From: Ashinkailepas kermadecensis
Taxonomy: Eukaryota > Arthropoda > Thecostraca > Neolepadidae
Assembly: GCA_034440615.1 (NCBI GenBank)
Contig: JAOTOM010005133.1
Coordinates: 224,501 to 288,500 of the forward strand
Reading direction: 5' to 3'
Length of the DNA: 64,000 nucleotides
Shown here one piece after another: positions 53,448-64,000 of this stretch. The stretch's first letter is position 1. Each line of letters begins with the position of its first letter. The notes beneath the pieces are model-generated. The model saw only the letters and a list, made by a program, of their open reading frames with translations. It was not told the DNA's origin and made no database searches. The position numbers and the translations under genes were made by a program.

Positions 53448-55283
53448 GAACTCGACGACCTCAGGTCAGGGGCCTCTCCAGCTTTTAGGTGCCTTTTCAG
53501 TCCTTGACAGCTCTTCGGGTTTCAAGGACTTTCTAGCTCTGAGGCGGGCCATCAGTATTCCTCAAAACCATCGTGAGCCTTATGGACTCTACTTAGCTCT
53601 GGCGCGGTCCATCAGTATTCCTCACAACCATCGTGAGCCTTATGGACTCTCCTTAGCTCTGACGCGGTCCATTAGTATTCCTCAAGCATCGGTATCCTTA
53701 GGAACATTCCTTAGCTCTCAGGGAGCTCTGTTGACCCACAGGGCCCTGTCAAGCTGCTAGAGATCCTTCTCATTTATCGACAGCTTGTCGGTTGCAAGGA
53801 TAGTCTGGCTCTGAGCCTGACCGTCAGTTTGTCACATAGCAGCACCAGCCCACAGGGAATCATTTTGCTCTCAGGGGACCTTGCTCAACGGACCTTGTTC
53901 ATCCATCGGAGGCCCCACTCATCCTCAGGAGAATCCCAATCCAGTCCTCTCTGGCTCTCTGAAATCTTCTTCATCCCTAGGGGCCATCCCCTGTTTCATG
54001 GGGCCCATAGTATTCTTGAATATCCCTTTATAACAGTCATCTCAGGGGAATGTTAACTCTCAGATGGATCTTCACTAGTCCTCTTCAGCTCTTCAGGGTT
54101 CTGTTCATCCCACGGGTGCCCTTTCAAACTCCAAGAGCATCCCAGCCCTCTCTGGTCTTTCGGCGCGCTGCTTATTCCTTAACGCCCTCAGGCCTTGTTT
54201 ATCCCTCAACTATTAGGGTTCCTTCCCAGCCAAGTATGCTCTTTCCAGCTGGCACGGCCATTGCAGCTCTCGGACGGGCCCTCTGTTATCTGCACGGCCC
54301 TTGTCAGCCCTCAGGGTGGGCCACTGCAGGTTTAAGACCCCTTTCGACACACTGTTGGATGCATTTCACATTTCACATTTTCCTCGGTTATATATCCGCC
54401 GTTACGCCTTAAGGGGGCCCCTTGTTGGTCACTCAAGGCGGTCGCCTGGAGGGCCCCTGCGGACTCGCCAGGCGATGGGATGCAGGCGTCCTTTCACCCC
54501 TTGGCTATTCCACTGCTTTGAAGCAGCCCAGGGCACCACCATAAGCTTAGAGGCCTTTACGTAACATCGGAACCCTCCGCTTCAGCCCGGACCGCCTCCG
54601 TGGCTCCGCAGTCTCTTCATCGGCCTGAGACTCGCTTTCGCTTTGGAGACTTCTCTCCATCAGCGTGAGCCAAAGCCGATCCAGTGGCCCTGCATGTCCG
54701 CCACCCCCCCCTACCCTTCGGCTCAGAGGCCCTCTTTTCTCCAGGCCAGAGGCCCTTGTACGGCTTGAGCCACATCCGTCGGTCCAAGGGCACTTTCTGA
54801 CGACCCGAGACTTCTGACTTTAAAGACGTCATTAGGCCGGAGGCCCCTTCTCAAAAGTTTGTCCCCCCCCCTGTCATGCCCCAGTTTGCCCCCTGTCTTC
54901 GGCTTCGGCCCCGCTGTCATCCCCTGGGCCCTTCATATTGGCTCTGGGACCCTTCCAACGACCCGAAGTTCCTCTGTCGACCTAGAAGCCCTTCACGTTG
55001 GCCCATCACCGGGCCCTCATCATCTGCAGACCGTTGATACTCGCTGTTGACTCGTGGTCCTCTTCATCTTCTCGGGGCCCTCTCCTACAGCTCGGGGTAC
55101 CTTTCGTCGGTTCAGGGGCTCTTCACGTCGGCCCCAGATGGCCCTTTCGGGACCCCTGCGCATGCACATTGAGGGTCCCTTGCGGGCCCCCGAGTTGGTA
55201 GCCTGGAGAGCCCCTTGGACCTTCCAGAGGGCATTTGCCGCTTTGCCCCCCCCCCCCCACACACACACTGGATACGCAACTGG
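53448..55283. mobile_element. Second, left-truncated relative of the hAT-like element interior
   Basis: The sequence parallels 11.38-11.5 kb and 15.1-16.2 kb (GGGGCCTCTCCAGCTTTTAG, CAGTATTCCTCAAAACCATC, the Ser/Pro-like CCTTCGGCTC region). It ends in CTGGATACGCAACTG at about 55268-55282, a decayed version of the right end CTGGCTACGCCACTG. The left end with CAGTGGCGTAG is missing. Confidence 0.65.
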
Positions 55284-55906
55284 GCTAAGCTCTATTTAAA
55301 ATATATCCTTAAAGTACTTTGCTTGAGGCCCTTACCTTTGAATATCCTTTCCTTCAGCGACCCTTCGAAGATAAACAGAAACCCTCAAGAAAGCACCAAA
55401 AGTGCGAGAAGAATTATGGTAAAAAGGAAGTGCATGTAATGAACATTTATTTACGTTTTTGACAGTAATATGGACATGCACATATGGGTTGCCCTTACGT
55501 TTGTGATAGTATGGATACCCACATATCGCCTACGTTTTACGTATTCGTCATTCACGTGCTGTTTGAGATGAAACACATGAAATTATTATATATTTTTCCA
55601 AGTAAATCATCGTGTTACCAAGAAACGGCATATTAAATCAATACAGTTCAGGTTCTTGTATCAAGGGAAATTCAAAAGCTTACAATTGGGTGGTAGTTTT
55701 TAAATCATAGAACCAGTTTCTACCTAATTTCCTTCCGCATTGTGCAAAAATACTATGCGCGGGAAAGATGCTGCGTCCTGTATATTTGTTTCAGGTTCGG
55801 CCAGTTGGGCGATCATAGTCAGTCCGCGCCCACCCACACCCTGGCCGACCGCCTGGTGCCTTCTGCACTTAACAATTCACTTCTGCATGCCTTTTTGGTT
55901 TTGTAT
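55284..55906. other. No gene seen
   Basis: AT-rich spacer without recognised features. Confidence 0.35.
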
Positions 55907-55918
55907 TGGGAACTTTTC

Positions 55919-56090
55919 TTCTCATGGGAAGGGCGTCCACGTAGTTCAGTCGGTAGGGCGTTAGACTATTATCCGCAAGATCGTGGGTTCGAACCCGGCA
56001 ACGTGCAGATTACCGATTTCACCCACGACCAAATCAGGTTTGAGATACTAGCAGTCGGATACGTCGTAAGATAGTCCAAGGCTCTTCTTC
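55919..56090 (+). mobile_element. tRNA-derived SINE with 12-bp target duplication
   Basis: The head contains a polymerase III box A (TAGTTCAGTCGGTAG) and box B (GGTTCGAACCC) at tRNA-like spacing, but the anticodon and acceptor stems do not pair well. A tRNA-unrelated body follows. TGGGAACTTTTC occurs on both sides (55907-55918 and 56091-56102), as expected from LINE-assisted insertion. Confidence 0.7.
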
Positions 56091-56439
56091 TGGGAACTTT
56101 TCCTGAAAAAAATATCCTCCAGGACATCATGAACTGGCATCATGAACTGGCATCATGAACTGGCACCATGAGCATGACTCCACCACTGTTCATCAGTCCA
56201 CCGTTATGGGCTTCCCGATATATCCTTGAAATGTTATGATATTTTCTTCTGGGCAATCTAGAACTTCGTAGGGAGAATAATACGTCGATATCCATAACTC
56301 GGCATAAATTCGGCGGCTGAAGTAAAACAAACAAAACAAGTACAAGAAACTGCGGGAAATTGCCGCCACCGCGAATGGCAACCACTTCAACCACTGCGGC
56401 ACGGCATCTGGCGCTCTGCAGCCGATTGTGTCTCCACGG

Positions 56440-57170
56440 CGTGGGTAGCTTCATGGTGCCTTTAAGCCAGCATATGGCGCTTTTAAGCCAGCATATGGTG
56501 TCCTTCGGGGCATATGGTATCCTTCGGGGCATATGGTGCCTTTCGGGGAATATGGTGCCCTGCGGGGCATATGGATGCCGCTAAGGTATGCCCCGATATG
56601 CCTCATATTCCCCGAAGGGCACCACATGTCTCGATATGGTACCCTTCGAGGCATATAGTGCCCTACGGGGAATATAGTGCCTTTCGGGGAATATGGTGCC
56701 CTACGGGGCATATGGTGCCCTGCGGGACATAGGGTGCCCTGCGGGGCATATAGTGCCCTACGGGGAATATAGTGCCTTTCGGGAAATATGGTGCCCTACG
56801 GGGAATATGGTGCCCTGCGGGACAAAGGGTGCCCTGCGGGGCATAGGGTGCCCTGCGGGGCATAGGGTGCCCTGCGGGGCATAGTGTGCCCTGCGGGGAT
56901 TATGGATGCCCCGATATTCCCCATATGCCCGAAGGGCACCATATGTCCCGATATCCTTCGGGGCATATGGTGCCCTGTGGGGCACATGGTGCCTTTCGAG
57001 GCATATGGTGCCCTACGGGGCATATGGTGCCCTTCGGGGCGTATGGTGCCCTTCGGGGCATATGGTGCCCTTCGGGGCATATGGTGCCCTTCGGGGCGTA
57101 TGGTGCCCTTCGGGGCATATGGTGCCCTTCGGGGCATATGGTGCCCTTCGGGGCATATAGTGCCCCGCTC
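56440..57170. repeat. 19-bp minisatellite with two orientation flips
   Basis: The unit is near GGTGCCCTTCGGGGCATAT (itself containing GCCC-TTCG-GGGC). Around 56583-56635 and 56905-56945 units run in the opposite orientation (ATATGCCCCGAAGGGCACC) before returning. About 35 units in all. Confidence 0.93.
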
Positions 57171-58477
57171 ACTGGGCGAGCGAGGACATGCGCTGAATGC
57201 GCAGTGCGAATCTCCGTGCATATCAGCCATAGGTGCATTATCTGGAGCGTCTATACAGTCAAGTGCCTGCACGAATATATGCAGAGCAAAACTGATTTGG
57301 GATGTGATACTTTTGGCAACTTGCATGAATAGATTCAGACGCAAAAGCACCATCACTGCCTTAGAGTGCATTCGATAACCTTGGATGCAAACTTTCATCA
57401 ACACCTTGGTCATTTGCCATCAGGGGCAGATGGCAAATGACCAGCGTGGTTGCGGGGCAAGGTTTTTGTTAAGCTGTCAGCACGCGGAAATGCCGCCAGG
57501 TGCGCCTTTCTTTGAAAGATTGTTGTGATGAAAGTTGATACATCTAAAAATAAAAAGAGTAGACCTGGCTCTCAGTGAGAAAACAGAACGCGAAGCACTG
57601 CAGCAAAAGAAGAGTTATTACGGCTTCAAAGGCGTCACGATTGGGCCGGGCGGGTCGATCCGGGCTGAGCCGCTCAGGTCAACTTGTATGTACCATATCC
57701 AGGAGAGTGAACTCCCTCTGGCTTCTCCCTCGCTCGCAATCAAAACCTGACGCACGAACAACGGCATTGACTGCAATGACTATATGCATTCATGTTTCGC
57801 TGCAATGCATTTTGATTGGATTGGTTTACTATGATATGTCTCTTCTCTCAGCTTGGTGCTGCGGAAGGTGCATTTAATTACAGCAATCAGGGGATGCAAA
57901 GAACAGTACCCTGAACGTACCGTGTCCCAACATCAACAACAGACCTGGCGCTTCGTAGGCATTCCTCACTTCGACATCATGTCTTTTGATGAAAACATCC
58001 AATTGTCCGGTAAAAATGCGCAGCTCAACGCAAGAGTAAATGATGTGTTTACGTTTAATCAGGTCACCGCTTTAGTCGAAGTCCTTCCTAACTTAACCAC
58101 CATGTCGTTTTGTTGTGAACTACCAACTGCACTCTTCGTCAGACAATTTGCATTGTATTAAACTATAGGTGACATTCTGGAGTTAGTTGGAAGTTACGCG
58201 TAAGCAACACTTGATGTTAAGCATAGCACAGACGGACTTCATAGCCAATATTCGCATCGATCACTCTTCTCACGTAACAATCGGTAGCATGAACGAACAC
58301 GATCGTCTGCACGATCGTCTGCATGATCAACATCGCATGTGCATCCTGTTGACGATGCTACCTTTCCGAGCCTTGGCTTACAAAACCAGCCATAATTGTG
58401 TCGCACTTGAATTCTGTCCCAGATACGCGAATCACACCGATTAGAGCTGTGCCAAGCCGACACGCCTGGCCGGCGTA
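57171..58477. other. No gene seen between array and inverted Drak exon
   Basis: No recognised coding region or transposon end; short duplication of GATCGTCTGCACGATCGTCTGC near 58302-58325 (shown as two 11-mers). Confidence 0.35.
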
Positions 58478-61400
58478 TCAGTGGGTAGCTTCATCGACAC
58501 CCTGCAGTTTGCTCCGCGGCGTGGTCGACCAGGGAGACCGTCCAGCAGTCGCGGCCGGCTTCCTCTGGCGGCTCTCCCTGGCCAGCGAATGGAGCCTGGC
58601 GAGAGCGCGCGATACGGCGCTGCCGTCTGCCCGACCGTCGGCACCCAACAGCGGCCGGCCAGGGTGTGTCGGCGCTCGCTGCCGTCTCACCAGCCGGCCG
58701 GTGACCGCCGGCCCGAGCTGGGTGGTGCAGTCCCGCTCAGCCCGGCCCTCCCACCACACGACGTTGTGGCTCTCGCTGCCGGCGTCGCTTGACACCTCGC
58801 TGCTGCCCAGGTCGCTGGTGAGCGAGCTCGAGCGGCGGTGTAGTGGCGCCCGTTTCCGCTGGCTGGTGGCTGTCACCGTCGTGGCCGGCAGGTTCTCGTC
58901 GCGCTGATCGCCGACGGCCACCAGCCGACGCACGTCCCCGTCTGTGGATGACTTACGCAGCTGGTGCACATTCTCGTCCGTGGATGACTGACGCAGCTGG
59001 TGCACATTCTCTTCCGTGGATGACTTACGCAGCTTGCGCACATTCTCTTCCGTGGATGACTGACGCAGCTGGCGCACATTCTCTTCCGTGGATGACTGAC
59101 GCAGCTGGTGCACATTCTCTTCCGTGGATGACTGACGCAGCTGGCGCACATTCTCTTCCGTGGATGACTGACGCAGCTGGTGCACATTCTCTTCCGTGGA
59201 TGACTTACGCAGCTTGCGCACGTTCTCGCCGCCGGAGGACTGGCGCCGCCGTTGACTGTCCTCACTGGAGGAGGCCCTCGCCGACACGTGCTGCGTCACC
59301 CTGGTCTGCCGGCCGGCCACGTCTCGCCAGCTGGAGCGCAGTGGTGTGGCGCGCTCCAGGCCGTTCTGGCGTGTGCGTGGCTCAGCCCGTCTGGTGACCG
59401 GCGGCGAGCCAGTCGACTCGGCGTCGGCCGACACGTGTGGGGTCTGCGTGCACTGCCACACCATGTGGGCGTCACCGACTGCCGCCAGTCGGATGTCGTC
59501 TGTGTTGACACCGCAGTGGTGGAGAGCGACTGCCCGACCCGGGCTGGTGCCGCGGTCTTGTGTAGTTTTGACGCACGGCACAGGCGGCCCCGGACTGGTG
59601 CCACGATCTTGTGTGGATTTGAGTGACGCCACTGGCGGCCCTGGGCTGGTGCCACGGTCTTGTGTACGTTTTTCTAACGCCACTGGCGGGCCCGGACTAG
59701 TGCCACGGTCTTGTGTATGTTTTTGTAACGCCACTGGCGGCCCCGGACTGATGCCGTGATCTTGTGTACGGCTGTGTGACGTCGCTGGTAGATGCTGATT
59801 GGCTGCACGGCTTGGCGTGTAGTTCTCTGACGTCACCGTTGTCTTCTGGCTGCTGCCGCTATTTCGTGTGTCTTTATGTGACGTCACTCTTCTCTCCCGA
59901 CTGCTCGTGAACTCCCGGGTGTCGACTGGAGCCGACTTTTGCCGTCTATGCGACGCCACTGGCTGCTGCAGTTTGTCCACAGGGGCGGACTTCTGACGTG
60001 TATGCGACGCCACCTGTTCAATGACTGTGGGCACGGTCAGGGAGGTCAGGAGATTGAGCGAGTTTCGCCGGTGTGTCGGCGCCTTGCGATACGAGACGGT
60101 CGCTGTACTGGCGCGACGTGATGGGCGGGTCCCCATCTGGCCGGAGCACGACGCCCACTTATGTGGGACGACGGCGGCCGGGTGAGGTGTGGAGGATACA
60201 GCTGGCATGGCCGACTGCTTCCTGGCCGGGACCACGGCAACCGGGTGAGGTGTGGAGGATACAGCTGGCATGGCCGACTGCTTCCTGGCCGGGACCACGG
60301 CAACCGGGTGAGGTGTGGAGGATACAGCTGGCATGGCCGACTGCTTCCTGGCCGGGACCACGGCAACCGGGTGAGGTGTGGAGGATACAGCTGGCATGGC
60401 CGACTGCTTCCTGGCCGGGACCACGGCAACCGGGTGAGGTGTGGAGGATACAGCTGGCATGGCCGACTGCTTCCTGGCCGGGACCACGGCAACCGGGTGA
60501 GGTATGGAGGACACAGCTGGCATGGCCGACTGCTTCCTGGCCGGGACCACGGCAACCGGGTGAGGTGTGGAGGATACAGCTGGCATGGCCGACTGCTTCC
60601 TGGCCGGGACTACGGCAACCGGGTGAGGTGTGGAGGATACAGCTGGCATGACCGACTGCTTGGCCACCACGAACGGGTGAGGTGGAGTATACAGCTGATG
60701 GCCGACTGCTTCCTGGCCGGGACCACGGCAACCGGGTGAGGTGTGGAGGATACAGCTGGCATGGCCGACTGCTTCCTGGCCGGGACCACGGCAACCGGGT
60801 GAGGTGTGGAGGATACAGCTGGCATGACCGACTGCTTCCTGGCCGACATCTTCGTGTCCGGAACAGATGGCGGTGTCTTGGTTCTCGTCGCCAGCGGTTG
60901 ATGCCTTCCAGATGTCAAGATGCGGCATTGCTCGGACGCTGACCGGATGTTGTTGCAGAGGGCAGCTTCTTGCATAGGGGCATCGGCACGCCGTAGTTTT
61001 TCAGTGTGATACGGAAGTTCCTCGAGTTGATCGAGTTGTGTCTTGGCATTGCAGTCTAGGGCATCTCTTAGTACTAATTCCAGACTATCAGATTGTGATA
61101 AACTTTCTCCAGTACGTTTATCTCTTTCGGTTGCTACATATACTGCAGTGTGCGTTGTGCATACCTGGAGGGGTGCTTGGGTGTCGGCATCATACGATCG
61201 GACCTTTTCAGAAAGTTGAATCTGCTCTGCTTCCGTTTTCTTGTTACTGTCTTTGCACAGTCTTGTTAGCACATCAGCTTCGTTGCTCGTGACACCACCA
61301 ACTGTTGTCTGGCTTTGCTCATCTAGAGATGTCGACGAGAGTTCCTTTGTTGAATTGCACCGTGTTTTGTCAGGTCGTAGGATCACATCGGATCCCTGCT

Positions 61401-62038
61401 GGGTGGAGCTTGCTCTCACCCCAGCTTGTTTGACCCTGGTGTCCTCACCCGGTCTGGTGTTCTGCTGCTCCGTGGCGCGTCGGATCGTGCAGCTATGCTT
61501 GCTGCTGTTGCGGCGCAGAGATGACCGCCAGTCGAGCGGCTCTGCGGCCTGGGTCGAGCTCTTCCTGCGGTCCCGCACCAGCGGTGCTGGCGTCACTTCC
61601 AGGCTCTGGCAGCTTCCACCCAGCGCTGCTGCCACCTGGCTCTGGTACTGGTCTCGCACCCTGAACGAGTTGACACGCTCCAGAGGCGGTGTGGAGAGTA
61701 GGCCGGCACCCTTCCAGGGCGGCCGGCTGGTGACTCCGTCCGTCAGACGCGACATGTCCGCGCGCAGACACAACGGGAACGCGTCGACAGACTTGGCCAG
61801 ACCGAACTGGAGGTCGCACAGACGCTCGCGTGACTTTGAGATGTTCTTCTTCAGGTTACTGTTGTTGACCTTGAATGAGAGCACCTCACGGCTCTTGGAG
61901 ATGGAGCGGTGCAGTGCGCCACGTTGTGGCTCTACGCTGCCGGGCACGTATAAGGTGAGGAGCGGCGACGGGGATGGTGGTCTGGCAGGTGGCCGTAGCC
62001 AGCGGTGCTCCAGACACTGCTGCACATCCAGCCGCTTC
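58478..62038 (-). pseudogene. Drak: Inverted second copy of the Drak-like last exon, frameshifted
   Basis: On the minus strand, TTTATTTCAG precedes 62038 and the exon reads KRLDVQQCLEHRWLRPP, closer to the Drak consensus than the first copy. The tail then follows copy 1 closely (SISKSREVLSFKVNNSNLKK and on). The 21-residue repeats number about 11 and the 12-residue repeats about 8. Near 60658-60707 one repeat has lost 13 bases net, so the frame from 62038 ends at about 60610 while the rest of the tail is open in another frame down to 58478. Homology to copy 1 stops at about 58517 (51332 in copy 1), giving a different C-terminal end (..RSKLQGVDEATH). It may be a truncated but expressed exon, a pseudogene, or contain an assembly error. 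Confidence 0.8.
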
Positions 62039-62202
62039 CTGAAATAAAATAACCGAGCATTTGAGGACAGCCACCGAATACAACGAACGCCCACACACTG
62101 TTCGACGAGCCCATGAATAAATCATAGTCATTCTGACTCAAAGAAACAACCTCATTACATCACGTTATGTGTTGAACGCGAGTCCCTTTTCTTATGGCGG
62201 AA

Positions 62203-62270
62203 GTATCGACAAAGCTATGCCAGCGTGCTATTGCACGCCGGCATAGCTTCGACAATAGCTTATCGATAGA
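62203..62270. repeat. Long imperfect hairpin
   Basis: GACAAAGCTATGCCAGCGTG and GCACGCCGGCATAGCTTCGA face each other around a short ATT loop; outer bases (TATCGA...TCGATA) extend the pairing. Confidence 0.7.
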
Positions 62271-62644
62271 ACGCCTTGGTTTCCCGATGCTGTTCGAAAG
62301 TGGAGGTTTTACCAGATCCGGTGGTGATTTGCCTTTCCGTTTGGCTATAAATAACAAGAATTGCATGCAATTTACTAAAGCGTCGTCACTTAAATTCGAT
62401 CAGATTCAAATTGTAACACGCTTCTTTGTTAGCGCTCAATACCAGCGAGACGAAGCCTGAGCAGGTTTACTCCCGTATACATGAGAATGAAGTTCATACG
62501 AACAAACCTCATCCAGCCGCTCTGGCTCGACATCATCACGCTCTCGAACTTAATACGGAGTGAATAAATTACGACTTCTAATGCTGTAACAAAATAACTG
62601 TTATTGCTTCCAAATTGCAACGGTCGTGTCGGGTAGGGTAGGCC

Positions 62645-63447
62645 AGGAATGATCCAGGCCGGGTCGAGTCGGGTCCGGTCGGGTCGGATCGGGTTGGGTG
62701 GGGTCGGGTGGGGTCGGGTCGGGTCGGGTCGGGTCGGGTCGGGTCGGGTCGAGTCGAGTCGAGTCGAGTCGGGTCGGGTCGGGTCGGGTCGAGTCGAGTC
62801 GAGTCGGGTCGGGTCGGGTCGGGTCGGGTCTGGTCGGGTCGGGTCGGGTCGGGTCAGGTCGAGTCGGGTCTGGTCGAGTCGGGTCGGGTCGGGTCGGGTC
62901 GGGTCGGGTCGGGTCAGGACGGATCAGGTCTGGTCGAGTCGGGTCGGGTCGGGTCGGGTCGGGTCGGGTCAGGTCGAGTCGGGTCAGGACGGACCAGGTC
63001 GGGTCGAGTCGAGTCGGGTCAGGACGGATCAGGTCTGGCCGAGTCGGGTCGGGTCGGGTCGGGTCGGGTCGGGTCGGGTCGGGTCGGGTCGGGTCGGGTC
63101 GGGTCGGGTCGGGTCAGGTCGAGTCGGGTCAGGACGGACCAGGTCGGGTCGAGTCGAGTCGGGTCAGGACGGATCAGGTCTGGTCGAGTCGGGTCGGGTC
63201 GGGTCGGGTCGGGTCGGGTCGGGTCGGGTCGGGTCGGGTCGGGTCAGGTCGAGTCGGGTCAGGACGGACCAGGTCAAGTCGAGTCGAGTCGGGTCAGGAC
63301 GGATCAGGTCTGGTCGAGTCGGGTCGGGTCGGGTCGGGTCGGGTCGGGTCAGGTCGAGTCGGGTCTGGTCGAGTCGGGTCAGGACGGACCAGGTCAAGTC
63401 GAGTCGAGTCGGGTCAGGACGGACCAGGTCGGGTCGTGTCGGGTGAG
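62645..63447. repeat. GGGTC pentanucleotide array with higher-order units
   Basis: About 160 pentamers (GGGTC, GAGTC, AGGTC, TGGTC, GGACG and similar). The block GAGTCGGGTCAGGACGGA followed by CCAGGTC recurs at about 62975, 63120, 63245 and 63375, defining a longer unit of roughly 125-145 bp. All three + frames are open, which reflects composition and not coding. Confidence 0.93.
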
Positions 63448-64000
63448 ACCGCTCAAGCGAATTATTGTCTACATAAACACGGGAGTAGACTTGCTCGAGC
63501 TTAGACCTTGTTCGTGATCAGATAGAACGGCGATGTTCTCCGATGAGGCCACCAGTGGACTGGACTTTACATGACAAGAGTAACTATGAAGCTGTAACCC
63601 TACCTACCAAGGCTGGTGTGTTCTGTTCACTGTGCATCTACCACAGGCTCTGTCAGCTTCAATCACAATGCATCAGTTCAGTCAAGAAGCATGAGCAAGT
63701 ACCATTTGTTTGACTTTGGCAATTATTTGGGACACGACTGCACTATTGGTGTGTCATAGCTTCGTCAGGCCAGGTGACAGATGAGCCTTCGACCACCAAC
63801 CAATTTCGAGCACTCATCTGGAGATATCTAGCCCCTGCTGTCCGCAGCTCTACACCCGGTACGGTGTGTCTGATCAGTGTAGTCGCTTGGTTAGCGGGAT
63901 CAAGCCAGACGAGTAGGGTCCCCAGACTCGATCGAGTTACCGCCTGCAGCCACCTTGCGAGGCTCGATGTCCCACCTGGACTCCTTGACCAGGCAACTGC
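63448..64000. other. No gene seen; would be intron of the inverted kinase copy
   Basis: If the inverted exon belongs to a full gene, its preceding exons lie beyond the right edge; no kinase exon was recognised in this stretch. Confidence 0.35.

Noticed and set aside
55935..56010. A functional tRNA gene
   Set aside because: Box A and box B are good, but anticodon and acceptor stems mispair, and flanking 12-bp duplications show a SINE.
57535..58444. Several + strand frames of 70-100 residues
   Set aside because: No domain, no mutual continuity and no clear splice sites; left as unannotated spacer.
62649..63517. Three overlapping Gly/Ser/Arg/Val frames
   Set aside because: Pentamer repeat read in all frames; no start or splice context.

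Overview
This is eukaryotic DNA, most likely from an arthropod and possibly a crustacean. It has spliced exons with GT/AG borders, several clades of LINEs, an LTR retrotransposon, hAT-like and other DNA transposons, a tRNA-derived SINE and an exceptional density of minisatellites. No prokaryotic features, CRISPR arrays or rRNA genes are seen. The species cannot be named from the sequence alone.

The only host gene I recognise is a death-associated-protein-kinase-related serine/threonine kinase (Drak/STK17-like) on the + strand. Its pieces run from about 4.0 kb to 51.4 kb. Firm exons are 19098-19310 (glycine loop to the end of the N-lobe), 23595-23733 (to HLDIK), 30437-30563 (PQN to GTPDYV), 46492-46662 (SVGVLAYVLL to DFIRSCLT) and a very long last exon, 47319-51378. 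A likely first coding exon is 4006-4189. Two small exons are proposed from phase and length: 5152-5188, and one unit of an array at 44819-44864. The last exon closes the kinase fold and encodes a Ser/Arg/Pro-rich tail of about 1.3 kb of residues, built largely from in-frame 21-, 17- and 12-residue repeats. A second, slightly diverged copy of this exon lies in inverted orientation at 62038-58478. This suggests two tail-to-tail paralogues, the second with its 5' exons beyond the right edge of the window. The inverted copy carries a frameshift.

The oddest property is that most kinase-domain exons sit at the edge of a minisatellite whose unit contains that exon's own border and splice site. The result is series of decoy donors, decoy acceptors and, at 44.8 kb, possibly a whole exon.

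Layout: 1-1738 LINE ORF1/ORF2 start (minus); 2071-3273 non-autonomous DNA transposon; 4.0-5.6 kb first Drak exons and a 68-bp array; 6.0-9.5 kb 25-bp array; 9595-16233 hAT-like element with an 8-bp target duplication and a nested CR1-like LINE; 17.1-23.3 kb arrays around exon 3; 23.4-28.8 kb exon 4, simple repeats and five arrays; 28.9-29.85 kb LINE 3' end; 30.4 kb exon 5; 31.3-33.0 kb 15-bp array with inverted flanks; 33.6-35.5 kb two LINE fragments; 36133-38466 LTR retrotransposon with most of pol missing; 38.5-39.6 kb two MITEs; 40.9-45.2 kb arrays; 46.3-51.4 kb exons 7 and 8; 52-57.2 kb hAT-related sequence, MITE, SINE and a 19-bp array; 58.5-62.0 kb inverted Drak exon; 62.6-63.4 kb GGGTC array. 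Most long open frames outside the named genes come from tandem units whose length is a multiple of three, or from low-complexity composition.
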